Assembly (NCBI GenBank): GCA_036556825.1 | Contig: DATBIR010000060.1 | Span: 1-64,000 of the forward strand | Length of the DNA: 64,000 bases | Direction of reading: 5' to 3' | From: JAJKJG01 sp036556825 | GTDB taxonomy: Bacteria > Pseudomonadota > Alphaproteobacteria > Rhizobiales > Beijerinckiaceae | Part shown: positions 1 to 8,734 of the stretch, piece after piece | Layout of the letters: each line of letters opens with the position of its first letter | Position numbering within the stretch: the stretch's first letter is position 1 | Notes under the pieces: model-generated | What the model saw: the letters and a program-made list of their open reading frames with translations, nothing else | Database searches by the model: none | Told to the model about the DNA's origin: nothing | Position numbers and translations under genes: made by a program

Positions 1-12
1 TAAAGATAATCA

Positions 13-47
13 GAGCGAGATCGATTCAATCTGGAGCGATCTCGCTC
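13..47. repeat. Hairpin tail of a dispersed palindromic element
   Basis: An 11-bp perfect inverted repeat (13-23 with 37-47, GAGCGAGATCG/CGATCTCGCTC) flanks the core ATTCAATCTG. The core matches the terminal hairpin of the dispersed elements found at 990, 22822, 29286, 50738 and 62666, so this is probably the end of a copy that begins before the window. The remaining bases up to 216 show no gene. Confidence 0.6.
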
Positions 48-216
48 CACGTGGTCTTCTCACGGGTCTGACGGGTTAAGCATAACGGGGCGAAGTGGGA
101 AGCCTTTCGCCGAAAATGCATGCCCGCGCGCGATCCGGGGATTATGCGAGAGCGCTGCGGTTGGAGCGGTCCGTGTCGGGCTGCTTTCGAAGAGCGCCGC
201 CAGGCGGGCAAAAGGG

Positions 217-990
217 ATGGCCGAGACGTTGATCAAGGTTGCCTTCGTGGCGAGCGAGACGCCGGACGCACAGGAGGCGGCGGCGAGCCTCGCGCGCAGC
301 TACGGCAACACCAGCCCGGAAGACGCCGACGTGATCGTCGCTCTCGGCGGCGACGGACTCATGCTGCAGACCCTGCACCGCCAGATGGGCACGGCGAAGC
401 CCATCTACGGCATGAACAAGGGCTCGGTCGGCTTCCTGATGAACGAGTTCCGCGAGGACGGCCTGTTCGAGCGCCTCGAGGCGGCACAGCGCAGCGTCGT
501 GCACCCGCTCCTGATGCAGGCGCGGGACGTCGCGGGCAGGACGCACACCGCGCGGGCGATCAACGAAGTATCGATGCTGCGCCAGACCTACCAGGCCGCC
601 AAGCTCATAATCACGGTCGACGGCCAGGTGCGGCTTTCGGAGTTGATCGCCGACGGCGTGCTGATCGCCACGCCGGCCGGCTCGACCGCCTACAACCTGT
701 CGGTCAACGGGCCGATCCTGCCGCTCAACGCGCCGCTGCTCGCGCTGACGCCGATCTCGGCCTTTCGCCCGCGGCGCTGGCGCGGCGCGCTGCTGCCGGA
801 TCGCGCCAGGATCAGCGTCGACGTGATCGAGCCTGAGCGCCGCCCGGTCAGCGCGGTGGCCGATCACACCGAGTTCCGCGCCATCGCCAAGGTGGATGTG
901 TCGATGGACCACAGCATCGACCTCGTGATGCTGCACGACCGCGACCACAGCCTCGACGAGCGCATCCTGCGCGAGCAGTTCGGCTATTAG
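217..990 (+). CDS. nadK: NAD kinase
   Basis: ATP-dependent phosphorylation of NAD to NADP in the cytoplasm. The 257-residue product has the family length. The phosphate-binding motif GGDG is at 44-47, the conserved AINEVS at about 114-119, and DGVLIATPAGSTAYNLS at about 146-162, which is the NAD-kinase diacylglycerol-kinase-like core. The ATG is preceded by a purine-rich stretch (AAAAGGG). The stop codon is followed immediately by a dispersed palindromic repeat, so transcription may end there. Identification is secure from motifs and length. Confidence 0.96.
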   Translation: MAETLIKVAFVASETPDAQEAAASLARSYGNTSPEDADVIVALGGDGLMLQTLHRQMGTAKPIYGMNKGSVGFLMNEFREDGLFERLEAAQRSVVHPLLMQARDVAGRTHTARAINEVSMLRQTYQAAKLIITVDGQVRLSELIADGVLIATPAGSTAYNLSVNGPILPLNAPLLALTPISAFRPRRWRGALLPDRARISVDVIEPERRPVSAVADHTEFRAIAKVDVSMDHSIDLVMLHDRDHSLDERILREQFGY

Positions 991-1125
991 AGCATGATCC
1001 GGCAAAAGCTTGCCCCGGGGTGGGCACCGCTTTGCCGAAAAAAGCTTGTCCCGGACTCGATCCGGGATCATGCGACACAGAGAGAAGAAGAGCAGGATCG
1101 ATTCGATCCGAATTGATCCTGCTGT
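990..1125. repeat. Dispersed palindromic element, copy 1
   Basis: Starts at the last base of the nadK stop codon. The outer part contains GATCCGGGATCATGC, which pairs with GCATGATCCGG at the left end. The terminal part (1091-1123) is an imperfect palindrome, AGCAGGATC...GATCCTGCT. It is nearly identical to the copy at 62666-62790, including spacer bases. It could double as a bidirectional terminator between nadK and the facing DUF2336 gene. Confidence 0.85.
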
Positions 1126-1162
1126 AGCCAGGTCGGTTGATCGCCGATCCGCGAGTGCTCGC

Positions 1163-2374
1163 TCACGCCGCGTCGCGCAGGCGCTCGTCCATCCCGATCA
1201 GCGCCATCGGCTCGTATGCGAGCACGGCCGCAAGCGCGGCGTCGTCGGCGAGCGCGCCTGCCGCGTCGCGGGCCGCCTCGCGCGCGGCCTCGACCTCGAA
1301 GCGGCGCAGGAGCGCCAGCAACGTCTCGGCCTCCTCGCGCGGCAGCCCGGAACAGGCCGACAGCACCCGCCGCACCATGCGGGACGACAGCCGCGCGCCG
1401 GCGCTGGCTTCGGGCGCGCCGATGTCATGATAGGCGGCAACCGCGGCTGCGAAGGCAGGCTCGAGCCGCGCCGGCAAGCCGGCCCGCCGGTAGAGCGCCG
1501 CAAAGCCGACGCCGCAGCGGTCGTGCAGCAGGCCGGCGATGCGCGCCACTGGATATCCGGTGAGCTCGGCGAAGGCAGCTTCGGCGAGGGGCAGGTTCAG
1601 CGACAGCAGCGCGCGCAGGATCAGCGCCGGCGTCAGCCGCCCCCGCCGCCGCAGGTCGGCGATCAGACGCCCGACGTCGTCCGGGCCGGCGCCCGCCGCC
1701 AACGCCACCGTCGCCTGCTCGCGCGCGTCGCCCGACAGGCGCCGCGCCCGCGGCCCGCCGGGCCAGCCGTAATTGTCCACGACGGCTGGCAGCGCGTTCG
1801 AGGCCTCGAGCGACAGCGCATAGCGCAGGTGCAGCGGCAGGTCGGCACGGCGCAGGAGCGCGGCACACAGCTCCGCGTCGGTGCCGCAGCGCTCGACCAT
1901 GCGCGCCAGGCTCGCTTCGGTGATCTCGGCGCCGCCATTCTCCGCGAGCGCGACGAGCGCGGCCGGCGCAGCGATCTCCGCCAGGGCGGCAGAGACGGCG
2001 ACGGACACGTACGGCCGCAACGCAATCGCGCGCTGAACGGCCCCGTCCCCGAGCGCCGCGCAGTCGACCAGATCGGCATCAGTCAGAACCGGCGAGCGCG
2101 ACAGCACGACGGCGGCGATCGCGTCCGCATCGCCGGCAAGCGCCACGACCAGGTGCCGCGGCACTTCGGGGCTGTCCGCAAGACTTTCCGCCATCGCCCA
2201 GCGCACGAGCGGCGACGGGTCGTCGAGCATTGCCGTCAGCGCCACCTCCGCGTCCTCGTGCTCGCGTCGAGACATGTCGGCATGGAGAAAGGCGTGTGCG
2301 AGGGCGGCGACCGCGTCCGCACGCTGTGCCGCCGGGGCCGTTCGCGCCCAGAGCAGGAACCGCCCCACGATCAT
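1163..2374 (-). CDS. DUF2336 domain-containing protein
   Basis: A 403-residue, Ala/Leu/Arg-rich helical protein of the DUF2336 type, a family known mainly from Alphaproteobacteria and of unknown function. The repeated pattern of paired helices (segments such as PSPLVRWAMAESLADSPEVP near the N terminus) resembles HEAT-like repeats. No signal peptide or membrane segment is seen. The start codon overlaps the stop of the upstream lytic transglycosylase gene (ATGA), so the two are translationally coupled. A scaffold role tied to cell envelope or signalling is a guess only. Confidence 0.8.
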   Translation of the reverse strand: MIVGRFLLWARTAPAAQRADAVAALAHAFLHADMSRREHEDAEVALTAMLDDPSPLVRWAMAESLADSPEVPRHLVVALAGDADAIAAVVLSRSPVLTDADLVDCAALGDGAVQRAIALRPYVSVAVSAALAEIAAPAALVALAENGGAEITEASLARMVERCGTDAELCAALLRRADLPLHLRYALSLEASNALPAVVDNYGWPGGPRARRLSGDAREQATVALAAGAGPDDVGRLIADLRRRGRLTPALILRALLSLNLPLAEAAFAELTGYPVARIAGLLHDRCGVGFAALYRRAGLPARLEPAFAAAVAAYHDIGAPEASAGARLSSRMVRRVLSACSGLPREEAETLLALLRRFEVEAAREAARDAAGALADDAALAAVLAYEPMALIGMDERLRDAA

Positions 2375-3414
2375 GACTTGCGCCGCTTCATGAAGCGGCC
2401 GAGCTCGAGCGGCGTCGGGGCCTGGGCCGCGCCCTTCGTCTCCGCGCTGGCTTCAGGCGCCGCCGGTCGGGCAGCCGGCGCCGGCTCCGCGCGCGGCGCG
2501 CTCGCCGGCGGCGGCACCGGCGCCGAAGCCGGATTCGGAGCCATGTCCGGCACCGCCGCATTGGATTTCGGGAAAAATCCGAGCGGCTCAGTTTCGGGCT
2601 TGGCGTCGTCGCGCCGCCACAGGCGCGCCACTGCGTCCGAGATCGGCCCGCGCCGCGTATCGGTCTGGAAAAGCCCGTGGAATGCCGGCCCCTCGCTCTG
2701 CGCGAAGGCGAGCGGCCGGTCCGGCGCGAAGGCCGGCGCCGCCGTCGTCGGCGCGTTCGCCTGCACGTTCATCTGGGTGGCGGCGTGGTTGGCGGCGAGC
2801 AGCGCGTAGACTTCGCCCGCTCCGCGTGCGCGTCCGCTGCGGTCGTAGAAGATGCTGCGGTTCGCCGCCGCCGCGTCGGGAAAGTCGGGCGCCGCTGCGC
2901 GAGAGGGCGATTGCTGCGCCGATCTGATCAGCTGCGCGGCGCCGCGCGCGCCGAGAAAATGCGCGACATACAGGTCGCCGGCTGTCGGGTTGCGCCCGAG
3001 ATCGGCGGCGAGCGTGTCGCGGTTGCGCTGCGTGAAGGCGCCGGCCATCACCGACGACACCTTCGGGTCGTCGCGCAGGCTGAGGATCGCCTGCCGGGCC
3101 GCCGGGTCGGGCACCACATGCGTGCCGTCGGGCCGGGTGGCGATGGCGCTGGCCTGCTTGTTCAGGCCGAGCTTCGGCCCCTCTTCCTTCACGAGCCCGA
3201 GCCAGGTCTGCTCGATGAACTGGAACAGGCCGCTCGCCGAGGAGGACCGCGCCCGCGCGCCGGGATCGAGCGCCGACTCGCGCTGCGCGGTGGCAAGCAG
3301 ATAATCGAATCCGGTGCCGGTCCGCTCGGCGCCCTGGCGGATGGCGTCGACGACGGGGGTGGATGGCTGCGCCGGCTCGCGTGCGGCCGGCGTGGTGAAG
3401 AGGAACATCGCCAT
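2371..3414 (-). CDS. Lytic transglycosylase SLT-domain protein
   Basis: Predicted peptidoglycan lytic transglycosylase, 347 residues. The SLT domain is N-terminal: catalytic Glu46 in AQRESALDP, then SASGLFQFIEQTW at 59-71, the usual SLT motif order. The rest is Pro/Ala-rich and ends in a charged tail. No convincing signal peptide is visible from the chosen ATG, which is odd for a periplasmic enzyme; secretion may be non-classical or the start may differ. It forms an operon with the overlapping DUF2336 gene and is divergent from the MaoC gene across 119 bp. Confidence 0.88.
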   Translation of the reverse strand: MAMFLFTTPAAREPAQPSTPVVDAIRQGAERTGTGFDYLLATAQRESALDPGARARSSSASGLFQFIEQTWLGLVKEEGPKLGLNKQASAIATRPDGTHVVPDPAARQAILSLRDDPKVSSVMAGAFTQRNRDTLAADLGRNPTAGDLYVAHFLGARGAAQLIRSAQQSPSRAAAPDFPDAAAANRSIFYDRSGRARGAGEVYALLAANHAATQMNVQANAPTTAAPAFAPDRPLAFAQSEGPAFHGLFQTDTRRGPISDAVARLWRRDDAKPETEPLGFFPKSNAAVPDMAPNPASAPVPPPASAPRAEPAPAARPAAPEASAETKGAAQAPTPLELGRFMKRRKS

Positions 3415-3533
3415 CGAACTGGTATCCGCGAGACGGGCCGGAAAACGGTGGAACGGCGAGCGCGACAGTGCGGCGGTTATGGTAAAGGGAAGCTTAAGTC
3501 GCGACGGAGGAACCCCGTCATGCCAAGGGATCG

Positions 3534-4028
3534 ATGATGAGCCGAAGCGAAGCGCCTGTGCCGCATCCGCGCGGCGGGCTGTATTTCGAGGATTTCGAAA
3601 TCGGCGCAGTGACGCGCCACAGGCTCACCCGCACGGTGACCCAGATGGACAACATGTTGTTCTCCAACATGACGCTCAATCCGCAGCCGTTGCACATCGA
3701 CGCGCATTTCTGCGCCACCGAGACGGAGTGGGGGCGGCCCCTGATGAACTCGCTGTTCACCCTCGGGCTCATGATCGGCATCTCGGTCAACGACCTGACC
3801 GTCGGCACCACCATCGCCAATCTCGGCATGACCGAGGTGCGCTTTCCGGCGCCGCTGTTCGAAGGCGACACGGTGAACGTGACGACGGAGGTGGCCGCCA
3901 AGCGGGAATCGAAGTCGCGCCCCGACGCCGGCATCGTCGACTTCATCCATCGCGCCTACAAGCAGGACGGCACGCTCGTCGCCGAGTGCCGCCGCCAGGC
4001 CTTCATGCGCAAGCGCGGAACCGCCTGA
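3534..4028 (+). CDS. MaoC-like dehydratase/hydratase
   Basis: Single hot-dog-fold MaoC domain protein, 164 residues, predicted to hydrate an enoyl-CoA-type thioester. The hydratase segment is NMTLNPQPLHIDAHF at about 45-59. It keeps His54 but has Asn49 where classical R-hydratases carry the catalytic Asp, a variation also seen in mesaconyl-CoA-hydratase-like members. Two in-frame ATGs (3534, 3537) follow an AAGGGA ribosome site. The stop overlaps the next start (TGATG), so it is coupled to the CitE-like lyase. Substrate is not determinable; C4/C5 dicarboxyl-CoA metabolism is likely from context. Confidence 0.88.
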   Translation: MMSRSEAPVPHPRGGLYFEDFEIGAVTRHRLTRTVTQMDNMLFSNMTLNPQPLHIDAHFCATETEWGRPLMNSLFTLGLMIGISVNDLTVGTTIANLGMTEVRFPAPLFEGDTVNVTTEVAAKRESKSRPDAGIVDFIHRAYKQDGTLVAECRRQAFMRKRGTA

Positions 4029-4903
4029 TGCTGCGGTCCCTGCTGTTCGTTCCGGGCGACAGCCCGCGCAAGCTCGACAAGGCGATGCAGGCCGGCGCCG
4101 ATGCGCTGATCGCCGACCTGGAGGATTCCGTCGCGCCCGACGGCAAGGACAACGCGCGCCGCATCACGCTCGACTTCCTGCGGCGCGCCCGCACCGAGGC
4201 GAACCGTCCGCGCCTGTTCGTGCGCGTCAACGGCCTGACCACCGGCCTGACCGACGCCGACCTCGACGGCGTCCTCGCCGCCGCCCCCGACGGCATCGTG
4301 CTTCCCAAGGCGGTGGGCGGCATGGACGTGTCGCATCTCGGCGGCAAGCTGGCGGTGCGCGAGGCCAATTTCGGCATCGACGACGGGGCCACCGCGATCA
4401 TCGCCATCGCCACGGAGAATGCGCGCGGCCTGTTCGCGCTCGGCACCTTCGCGCCTGCGAGCCCGCGCCTTGCCGGCATGACGTGGGGCGGCGAGGACCT
4501 TTCCGTCGACATCGGCGCGGAGACCAACCGCGACGACCGCGGGCGCTACACCGAGCCGTACCGGCTGGCGCGCAGCCTCACGCTGTTCGGCGCCGCGGCC
4601 GCGGGCATCGACCCGATCGACGCCGTCTACACCAATTTTCGCGACGAAGCGGGCCTCTTCGCCGAGTGCCGCGACGCGCGCCGCGACGGCTTCGTCGCCA
4701 AGATGGCCATCCACCCGGCGCAGGTGGCGGTGATCAACGACGCCTTTTCCCCCTCGCCGGCGGCGATCGCCAAGGCGCGCGCCATCGTCGATGCCTTCGG
4801 ACGCCATCCCGGAGCCGGCGTCGTCGGGCTCGACGGCGAGATGCTCGACCGTCCGCATCTCGAGCGCGCCGAGCGCCTGCTCACGCGGGTGGAACGAAAT
4901 TAG
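4028..4903 (+). CDS. HpcH/HpaI/CitE-family CoA ester lyase
   Basis: CitE/malyl-CoA-lyase-like TIM-barrel enzyme of 291 residues. It has the N-terminal signature LFVPGDSPRKLDKA, ADLEDSV (metal and substrate region), RVNGL, and a C-terminal KMAIHPAQV segment typical of the family. It would cleave or form a beta-hydroxyacyl-CoA such as malyl- or methylmalyl-CoA. The ATG overlaps the MaoC stop by one base. The hydratase + lyase pairing supports a mesaconyl/methylmalyl-CoA or citramalyl-CoA type step, but this is inferred. A longer in-frame extension upstream overlaps the MaoC gene and is not used. Confidence 0.9.
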   Translation: MLRSLLFVPGDSPRKLDKAMQAGADALIADLEDSVAPDGKDNARRITLDFLRRARTEANRPRLFVRVNGLTTGLTDADLDGVLAAAPDGIVLPKAVGGMDVSHLGGKLAVREANFGIDDGATAIIAIATENARGLFALGTFAPASPRLAGMTWGGEDLSVDIGAETNRDDRGRYTEPYRLARSLTLFGAAAAGIDPIDAVYTNFRDEAGLFAECRDARRDGFVAKMAIHPAQVAVINDAFSPSPAAIAKARAIVDAFGRHPGAGVVGLDGEMLDRPHLERAERLLTRVERN

Positions 4904-5029
4904 GGGCGGCCTGAAGGCCAAACCCGGAAGCCATGACCGGGTGCAACGCTCTGGCTGATGTTACACCCCACACGTAGGTTCCGGGTTCCGCGTTGCGCTC
5001 GGCCCTGGAATGACGGGGCTTGGGTGGAT
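4904..5029. other. Intergenic spacer with repeat-like sequence
   Basis: Between two convergent genes. It contains a GC-rich, palindromic stretch (around 4925-5015, with CCGGGTTCCGCG and TGGAATGACGGGG) that looks like a second type of dispersed intergenic element. No gene is seen. Confidence 0.4.
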
Positions 5030-5482
5030 TTACACGAGGGCGGCGAACTGCGGCGCGACGCGCAGCAGAACCTCTTCGCTTTCCGCCAGGAACGGCTCGA
5101 TCCTCTCGTGGAACGCGACCCTGATCGCCGTCAGGACCACGGTGACGCGGGCGATCAGGCCAAGCGGCTTGTACTCGGTCACCGGCGCCTTCGCCCGCGA
5201 AACGACGTTGTCGAGAGACGTGCCTTCGTCGAGCACCTGTCCGGTTCCGTTCTCGAGCACGTAGATCCGCCCGACGCGCGAGATCGCGACGATGCAGTCG
5301 AGTTCCGGCGTCGGCCCGAAGACGAAGAACTGCGGATCCTCGAATTCGGTCGCGCCCACGTCCCACGATGATGCGTCGCCGCGGGCCGCATGGGTCTCGT
5401 AGACGGACACGAGCGCTTCCAGTTCGCGCGGACTCCAGGATCGCAGGGCGGAAGCGGCAGGCATGAAGGGAATGACGTTCAT
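5030..5482 (-). CDS. Hypothetical protein coupled to an XRE regulator
   Basis: A 150-residue soluble protein of unknown function. The start is the ATG at 5482-5480, which overlaps the stop of the upstream XRE gene (ATGA), so it is translated with it. Features: a helical N terminus (SPRELEALVSVYETHAARG), a central beta-rich block (FFVFGPTPELDCIVAISRVG, RIYVLENG), and an acidic C-terminal helix. The layout (HTH gene plus partner) resembles regulator/effector or sensor pairs. It lacks recognisable toxin motifs. I do not recognise the family. Confidence 0.75.
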   Translation of the reverse strand: MNVIPFMPAASALRSWSPRELEALVSVYETHAARGDASSWDVGATEFEDPQFFVFGPTPELDCIVAISRVGRIYVLENGTGQVLDEGTSLDNVVSRAKAPVTEYKPLGLIARVTVVLTAIRVAFHERIEPFLAESEEVLLRVAPQFAALV

Positions 5483-5784
5483 CGTTCTTCCGGGAAAAGC
5501 AGGCGGTGGAGTTCGGGATCGTAGAAAGACAGAAGGTGGCGGGCGAACTCGGCAGGAACGAGGCCGAGCGCGCGCGACCAGGCTTCCATGGTGTCGGACG
5601 GGACCCTGCCGAAGCCGTTCTCCACCTGCGAGACGAAGGTGTAATATTTGAGGCCCAGCCTCTCGGCGAGCTGGATCTGCGACAGCCCGGCCTTTTTTCG
5701 CGCCTCCTGGAGCCAACGGCCGGCCGCCCTGCGCAGCTGTTTGGCGTCCGGTGACGCGCTGGCGAATTGAATCGATGCTGCCAT
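5479..5784 (-). CDS. XRE-family helix-turn-helix regulator
   Basis: A 101-residue DNA-binding protein with an XRE/Cro HTH at about residues 20-75 (KKAGLSQIQLAERLGLKYYTFVSQVENG). Its C-terminal stretch (FARHLLSFYDPELHRLLFP) probably mediates oligomerisation or partner binding. It is the first gene of a two-gene unit with the 150-residue hypothetical protein. It is divergent from the small membrane protein at 5955, and the 170-bp spacer is AT-richer than its surroundings, as expected of an operator region. Target genes unknown. Confidence 0.88.
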   Translation of the reverse strand: MAASIQFASASPDAKQLRRAAGRWLQEARKKAGLSQIQLAERLGLKYYTFVSQVENGFGRVPSDTMEAWSRALGLVPAEFARHLLSFYDPELHRLLFPEER

Positions 5785-5954
5785 CGAGAACCCTCTTGCG
5801 CCGCCGCCATTTCAAAGTTACGAAACACGATGTCACGCTACGCGCGACACTGAAACTTTTTAGCACGTTACGTCCGCAGGGCCAAGGTCGACTTGTGCCT
5901 CCCGTGCCGCATTTCGGGACGGGCGGACGCGCCACCGATGTTGGAGGAAACGCC

Positions 5955-6272
5955 ATGGCCATCCATGCCCGTTCGCAGCGAGACGATGTCCAGGGTCCGG
6001 AGCTCGCGCTGGCGGGAGCCTCGGGCCTGATCGCCGCGACCGTGCTCCTGGCCTCCTGGAACCTGCCCTTCGCGCTTATCCTTCCGGTCACCGGTCTCGT
6101 ACTCCTGGTGGCCGGCTTCGGCCTTGCCGCGGTCGTCTGGAAGCACCCGGTGCGCGGGAGTCGGCTCTCGTATCGGGACGTGGCCGCGCTCCTCGTCTTC
6201 TTCGGCTTCGGGGCCGCGCTCATGAGCGACACGGCGTCGCTGTCGCCGCTTTTCGCCGGCGAAGGCCGCTGA
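5955..6272 (+). CDS. Small membrane protein
   Basis: A 105-residue protein with three hydrophobic segments (about 18-36, 38-60 and 72-90). The ATG was chosen because GGAGGA lies 9 bases upstream; a longer reading frame from 5751 lacks such a site. Function unknown. It lies in the same direction as terC, 94 bp upstream of it. Confidence 0.75.
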   Translation: MAIHARSQRDDVQGPELALAGASGLIAATVLLASWNLPFALILPVTGLVLLVAGFGLAAVVWKHPVRGSRLSYRDVAALLVFFGFGAALMSDTASLSPLFAGEGR

Positions 6273-6321
6273 GCGCGCCCGACCCCAAGAGGTCCCGAAC
6301 GCCAGATTCGCCCGTCGCCGC

Positions 6322-6342
6322 CCGGCACGTCCGTCGTGCCGG
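6322..6342. terminator. Hairpin between small membrane gene and terC
   Basis: Perfect 8-bp stem CCGGCACG/CGTGCCGG with a 5-base loop, followed by a weak T-rich stretch (CTTTAG). It may be a weak terminator or part of the terC leader. It does not match the manganese (yybP-ykoY) riboswitch pattern often found ahead of TerC-type genes. Confidence 0.4.
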
Positions 6343-6366
6343 CAGCTTTAGTGTCAGAGCATCGTC

Positions 6367-7218
6367 ATGGATTACCTGATCAGCCTTGCCGTCGATCCCA
6401 CCGTCTGGGCGGCCCTCGTCGCCCTCATCGCGATGGAGGTGGTGCTCGGCATCGACAACCTGATTTTCATCTCGATTCTCACCAACAAGCTGCCCGCCGC
6501 CTACCAGTCGAAGGCCCGCCGCATCGGCATCGGTCTCGCCCTCGGCATGCGCCTGATCCTGCTCGGCAGCATCGCCTTCATCGTCCAGCTCACCGAGCCG
6601 ATCTTCGCCGTCTTCGGAGTCGACTTCTCGTGGCGCGACCTGATCCTGATCGGCGGCGGCCTGTTCCTGGTGTGGAAATCGACGACCGAGATCCACCACA
6701 ACCTCACCCCCGACCACGGTCCCGACGTGTTCGGCTCGACCGCCGCGACCCTCGGCTTCGGCGCCGCCATCGTGCAGATCATCCTGCTCGACCTTGTGTT
6801 CTCGCTGGACAGCATCATCACGGCCGTGGGCATGACCGACCACCTGCCCATCATGGTCATCGCCGTGCTCGTGGCGGTGTTGACTATGCTGCTGGCCGCG
6901 GACCCGCTGGCCCGTTTCATCCACAACAACCCGACCGTGGTGATGCTGGCGCTCAGCTTCCTGCTGATGATCGGCATGACCCTGATCGCCGAAGGCTTCG
7001 GTGCGCATGTGCCCAAGGGCTATGTCTACGCGGCCATGGCCTTCTCGACCCTCGTCGAGGGCCTGAACATGCTCTCCCGGAAGGTGCGGACACCGACCGG
7101 AGATGACGCCGCGGCGCATGCCGTCGCGGACGGCCGCGTGCGGGGCGAGACGCGCCTCGCGAACGAGCCGCCGCGCCGCGCCACGGTCGCGCGCGAGAGC
7201 GAACTCGCTTCAGGGTGA
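6367..7218 (+). CDS. TerC family integral membrane protein
   Basis: A 283-residue TerC-type protein with about seven membrane segments. Conserved acidic membrane motifs are present: EVVLGIDNLIFISI near residues 23-36 and LDLVFSLDSIITAVGM near 141-156. The family is linked to tellurium resistance and, in several bacteria, to manganese export and loading of exported metalloenzymes. The C-terminal 45 residues are hydrophilic, basic and low in conservation. The gene appears monocistronic. Confidence 0.92.
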   Translation: MDYLISLAVDPTVWAALVALIAMEVVLGIDNLIFISILTNKLPAAYQSKARRIGIGLALGMRLILLGSIAFIVQLTEPIFAVFGVDFSWRDLILIGGGLFLVWKSTTEIHHNLTPDHGPDVFGSTAATLGFGAAIVQIILLDLVFSLDSIITAVGMTDHLPIMVIAVLVAVLTMLLAADPLARFIHNNPTVVMLALSFLLMIGMTLIAEGFGAHVPKGYVYAAMAFSTLVEGLNMLSRKVRTPTGDDAAAHAVADGRVRGETRLANEPPRRATVARESELASG

Positions 7219-7291
7219 AATCGGCCCGCGATCTTTTGCGGCGTGGCCCGGAACGCCACCCGTCCCCGGCTGGGGGCTCGGCCGGACGTCG

Positions 7292-7903
7292 TCAGCCGCC
7301 CTTCGGCCGCGTCATCGCGAACCTGCCTTCCGGCAGCGCGACGAAATAGTCGCGGTAGCCAGCGCGCATGATCGGCCGCATCGCCGCCGTGTCGACGATG
7401 CCGTCGACGATGAAGCGGTCGTCGATATGCACCCCGAGCACCTGCCCGATCACCAGAAAGTAGTTGGCCGGCCCGCCGTCGGCCGGCGTCAGCGGCACGG
7501 TCTGCAGATATTTGCATTCCAGCGCCGCCGGCGCGTCCGCGACCCGCGGCGGCCTGACGAGGCGCGACGGCGCCGCCGCAAGCCCGGCGAGCGTCATCTC
7601 GTTCTCGCCGCGCGGCAGCGGCGCCGAGGTGACGTTGACCGCCTCGCGCAGGTCCCATGCCGCGAAGTTGCACACGAACTCGCCGCTCTCCTCGGCGAAG
7701 GTCAGGGCGTCCTTCCTGCCGTGCGACGAGAACGCCACCATGGGCGGCACGTCCGACACCGCGTTGAAGAACGAATAGGGCGACAGGTTGATCTCGCCCC
7801 TGGCGCTGACGGCCGTGATCCAGCCGATCGGCCGCGGCGCCACCAGCGCCTTGAACGGATCGTGCGGCAGTCCGTGATTGCGCTTGGCGACCTCGTAGAA
7901 CAT
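7292..7903 (-). CDS. Flavin reductase-like (FMN-binding split barrel) protein
   Basis: A 203-residue split-barrel flavoprotein. The hallmark is the N-terminal block APRPIGWITAVSARG followed by NLSPYSFFNAVSDVPPMVAFSS, typical of flavin reductase and related FMN-binding oxidoreductases. It lies 7 bases downstream of the nitroreductase gene on the same strand, so both flavin enzymes are probably co-transcribed. It may supply reduced flavin or act on its own substrate. Confidence 0.88.
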   Translation of the reverse strand: MFYEVAKRNHGLPHDPFKALVAPRPIGWITAVSARGEINLSPYSFFNAVSDVPPMVAFSSHGRKDALTFAEESGEFVCNFAAWDLREAVNVTSAPLPRGENEMTLAGLAAAPSRLVRPPRVADAPAALECKYLQTVPLTPADGGPANYFLVIGQVLGVHIDDRFIVDGIVDTAAMRPIMRAGYRDYFVALPEGRFAMTRPKGG

Positions 7904-7910
7904 CGCTTGC

Positions 7911-8525
7911 TCAGTAGCGGGTGACGACGTCGCTCAGGGCCGGCCGCGGCCGCTCGACCGGGCGCTCCTTGGGCGTGCCGATATGAATGAAGCCGGCGAC
8001 GCGCTCGTCCGGCGTCAGGCCGAAGGCATCGAGCACCCGCCGGTCGAAGGCGTACCATTCGGTCAGCCACGATGTGCCGTAGCCCATGGCGTTGGCGGCC
8101 AGGACCAGGTTCATGCACGTGGCGCCGGCGGACATGACCTGTTCCCAGTCCGGGATCTTGACGTGTGGCCGGGCCCGCGAGACGACGGCAATGACCACCG
8201 GCGCCCGCGCCAGCCGGCCGCGCTCGAACGCCACCTTCGCCTCGTCCGCCTCGGGCTGGTCGGCCCGGAAGGCGGCCGCGATCACCTCGCCGATCCGGGA
8301 CCGCGCCTCCCCTTCGAGCACGATGAAGCGCCAGGGGACGAGCCGGCCGTGGTCGGGCACCCGGGCCGCAATGGTTAACAGCGTGTCTATTTCTTGCGCA
8401 CCGGGCCCCGGGTCGCCTAGAAGGTGAGGCGCAACGGAGCGGCGGGTGCGTAGCAACTGCAGGGTTTCGTTCATCGCAGCTTCAGATGCGTGTGGGACAA
8501 TGGTGCTCATGGTACTGCGTTCCAC
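7911..8525 (-). CDS. Nitroreductase family protein
   Basis: FMN-dependent nitroreductase-fold oxidoreductase, up to 204 residues. Motifs: RRSVAPHLL at the N terminus (flavin phosphate contact), AARVPDHGRLVPWRFIVL, and AGATCMNLVLAANAMGYGTSWLTEW (dimer/FMN helix). Three in-frame ATGs are possible (8525, 8510, 8474). The last gives 187 residues beginning MNETLQLLRTRR, the usual family start, so the true N terminus may be shorter. It is first gene of the pair with the flavin reductase and divergent from the YfhO-like gene. Confidence 0.9.
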   Translation of the reverse strand: MERSTMSTIVPHASEAAMNETLQLLRTRRSVAPHLLGDPGPGAQEIDTLLTIAARVPDHGRLVPWRFIVLEGEARSRIGEVIAAAFRADQPEADEAKVAFERGRLARAPVVIAVVSRARPHVKIPDWEQVMSAGATCMNLVLAANAMGYGTSWLTEWYAFDRRVLDAFGLTPDERVAGFIHIGTPKERPVERPRPALSDVVTRY

Positions 8526-8600
8526 GCCCGTCTGGGCGTGACATCAAGGGGGGCTGCCGTGGTCGCCGGAGCGGGTCTCGGCCGTCATAAACACAAGAAG

Positions 8601-8617
8601 AGCGGTTTCAAACCGCT
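8601..8617. promoter_or_regulatory. 17-bp palindrome in a divergent promoter region
   Basis: AGCGGTTT-C-AAACCGCT, a perfect 8-bp inverted repeat around one base, lies between the divergent nitroreductase and YfhO-like genes. It could be an operator, or a remnant of the dispersed palindromic repeats. No cognate regulator can be named. Confidence 0.35.
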
Positions 8618-8734
8618 TCCGTTCATCCCCACCTCGATTGCCCCTTTGGACGGGGGCTGAAGCGGCCTGTCCGGGTCGCGTGTGTGCCCCGCCGCGCGGG
8701 GCGTCGGCGTGCGTGTGTCTTCAAGCTGCAAGTG

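Noticed and set aside
5985..6366. Possible manganese riboswitch before terC
   Set aside because: The region has a simple hairpin only (6322-6342); I could not find the conserved loops of the yybP-ykoY family.
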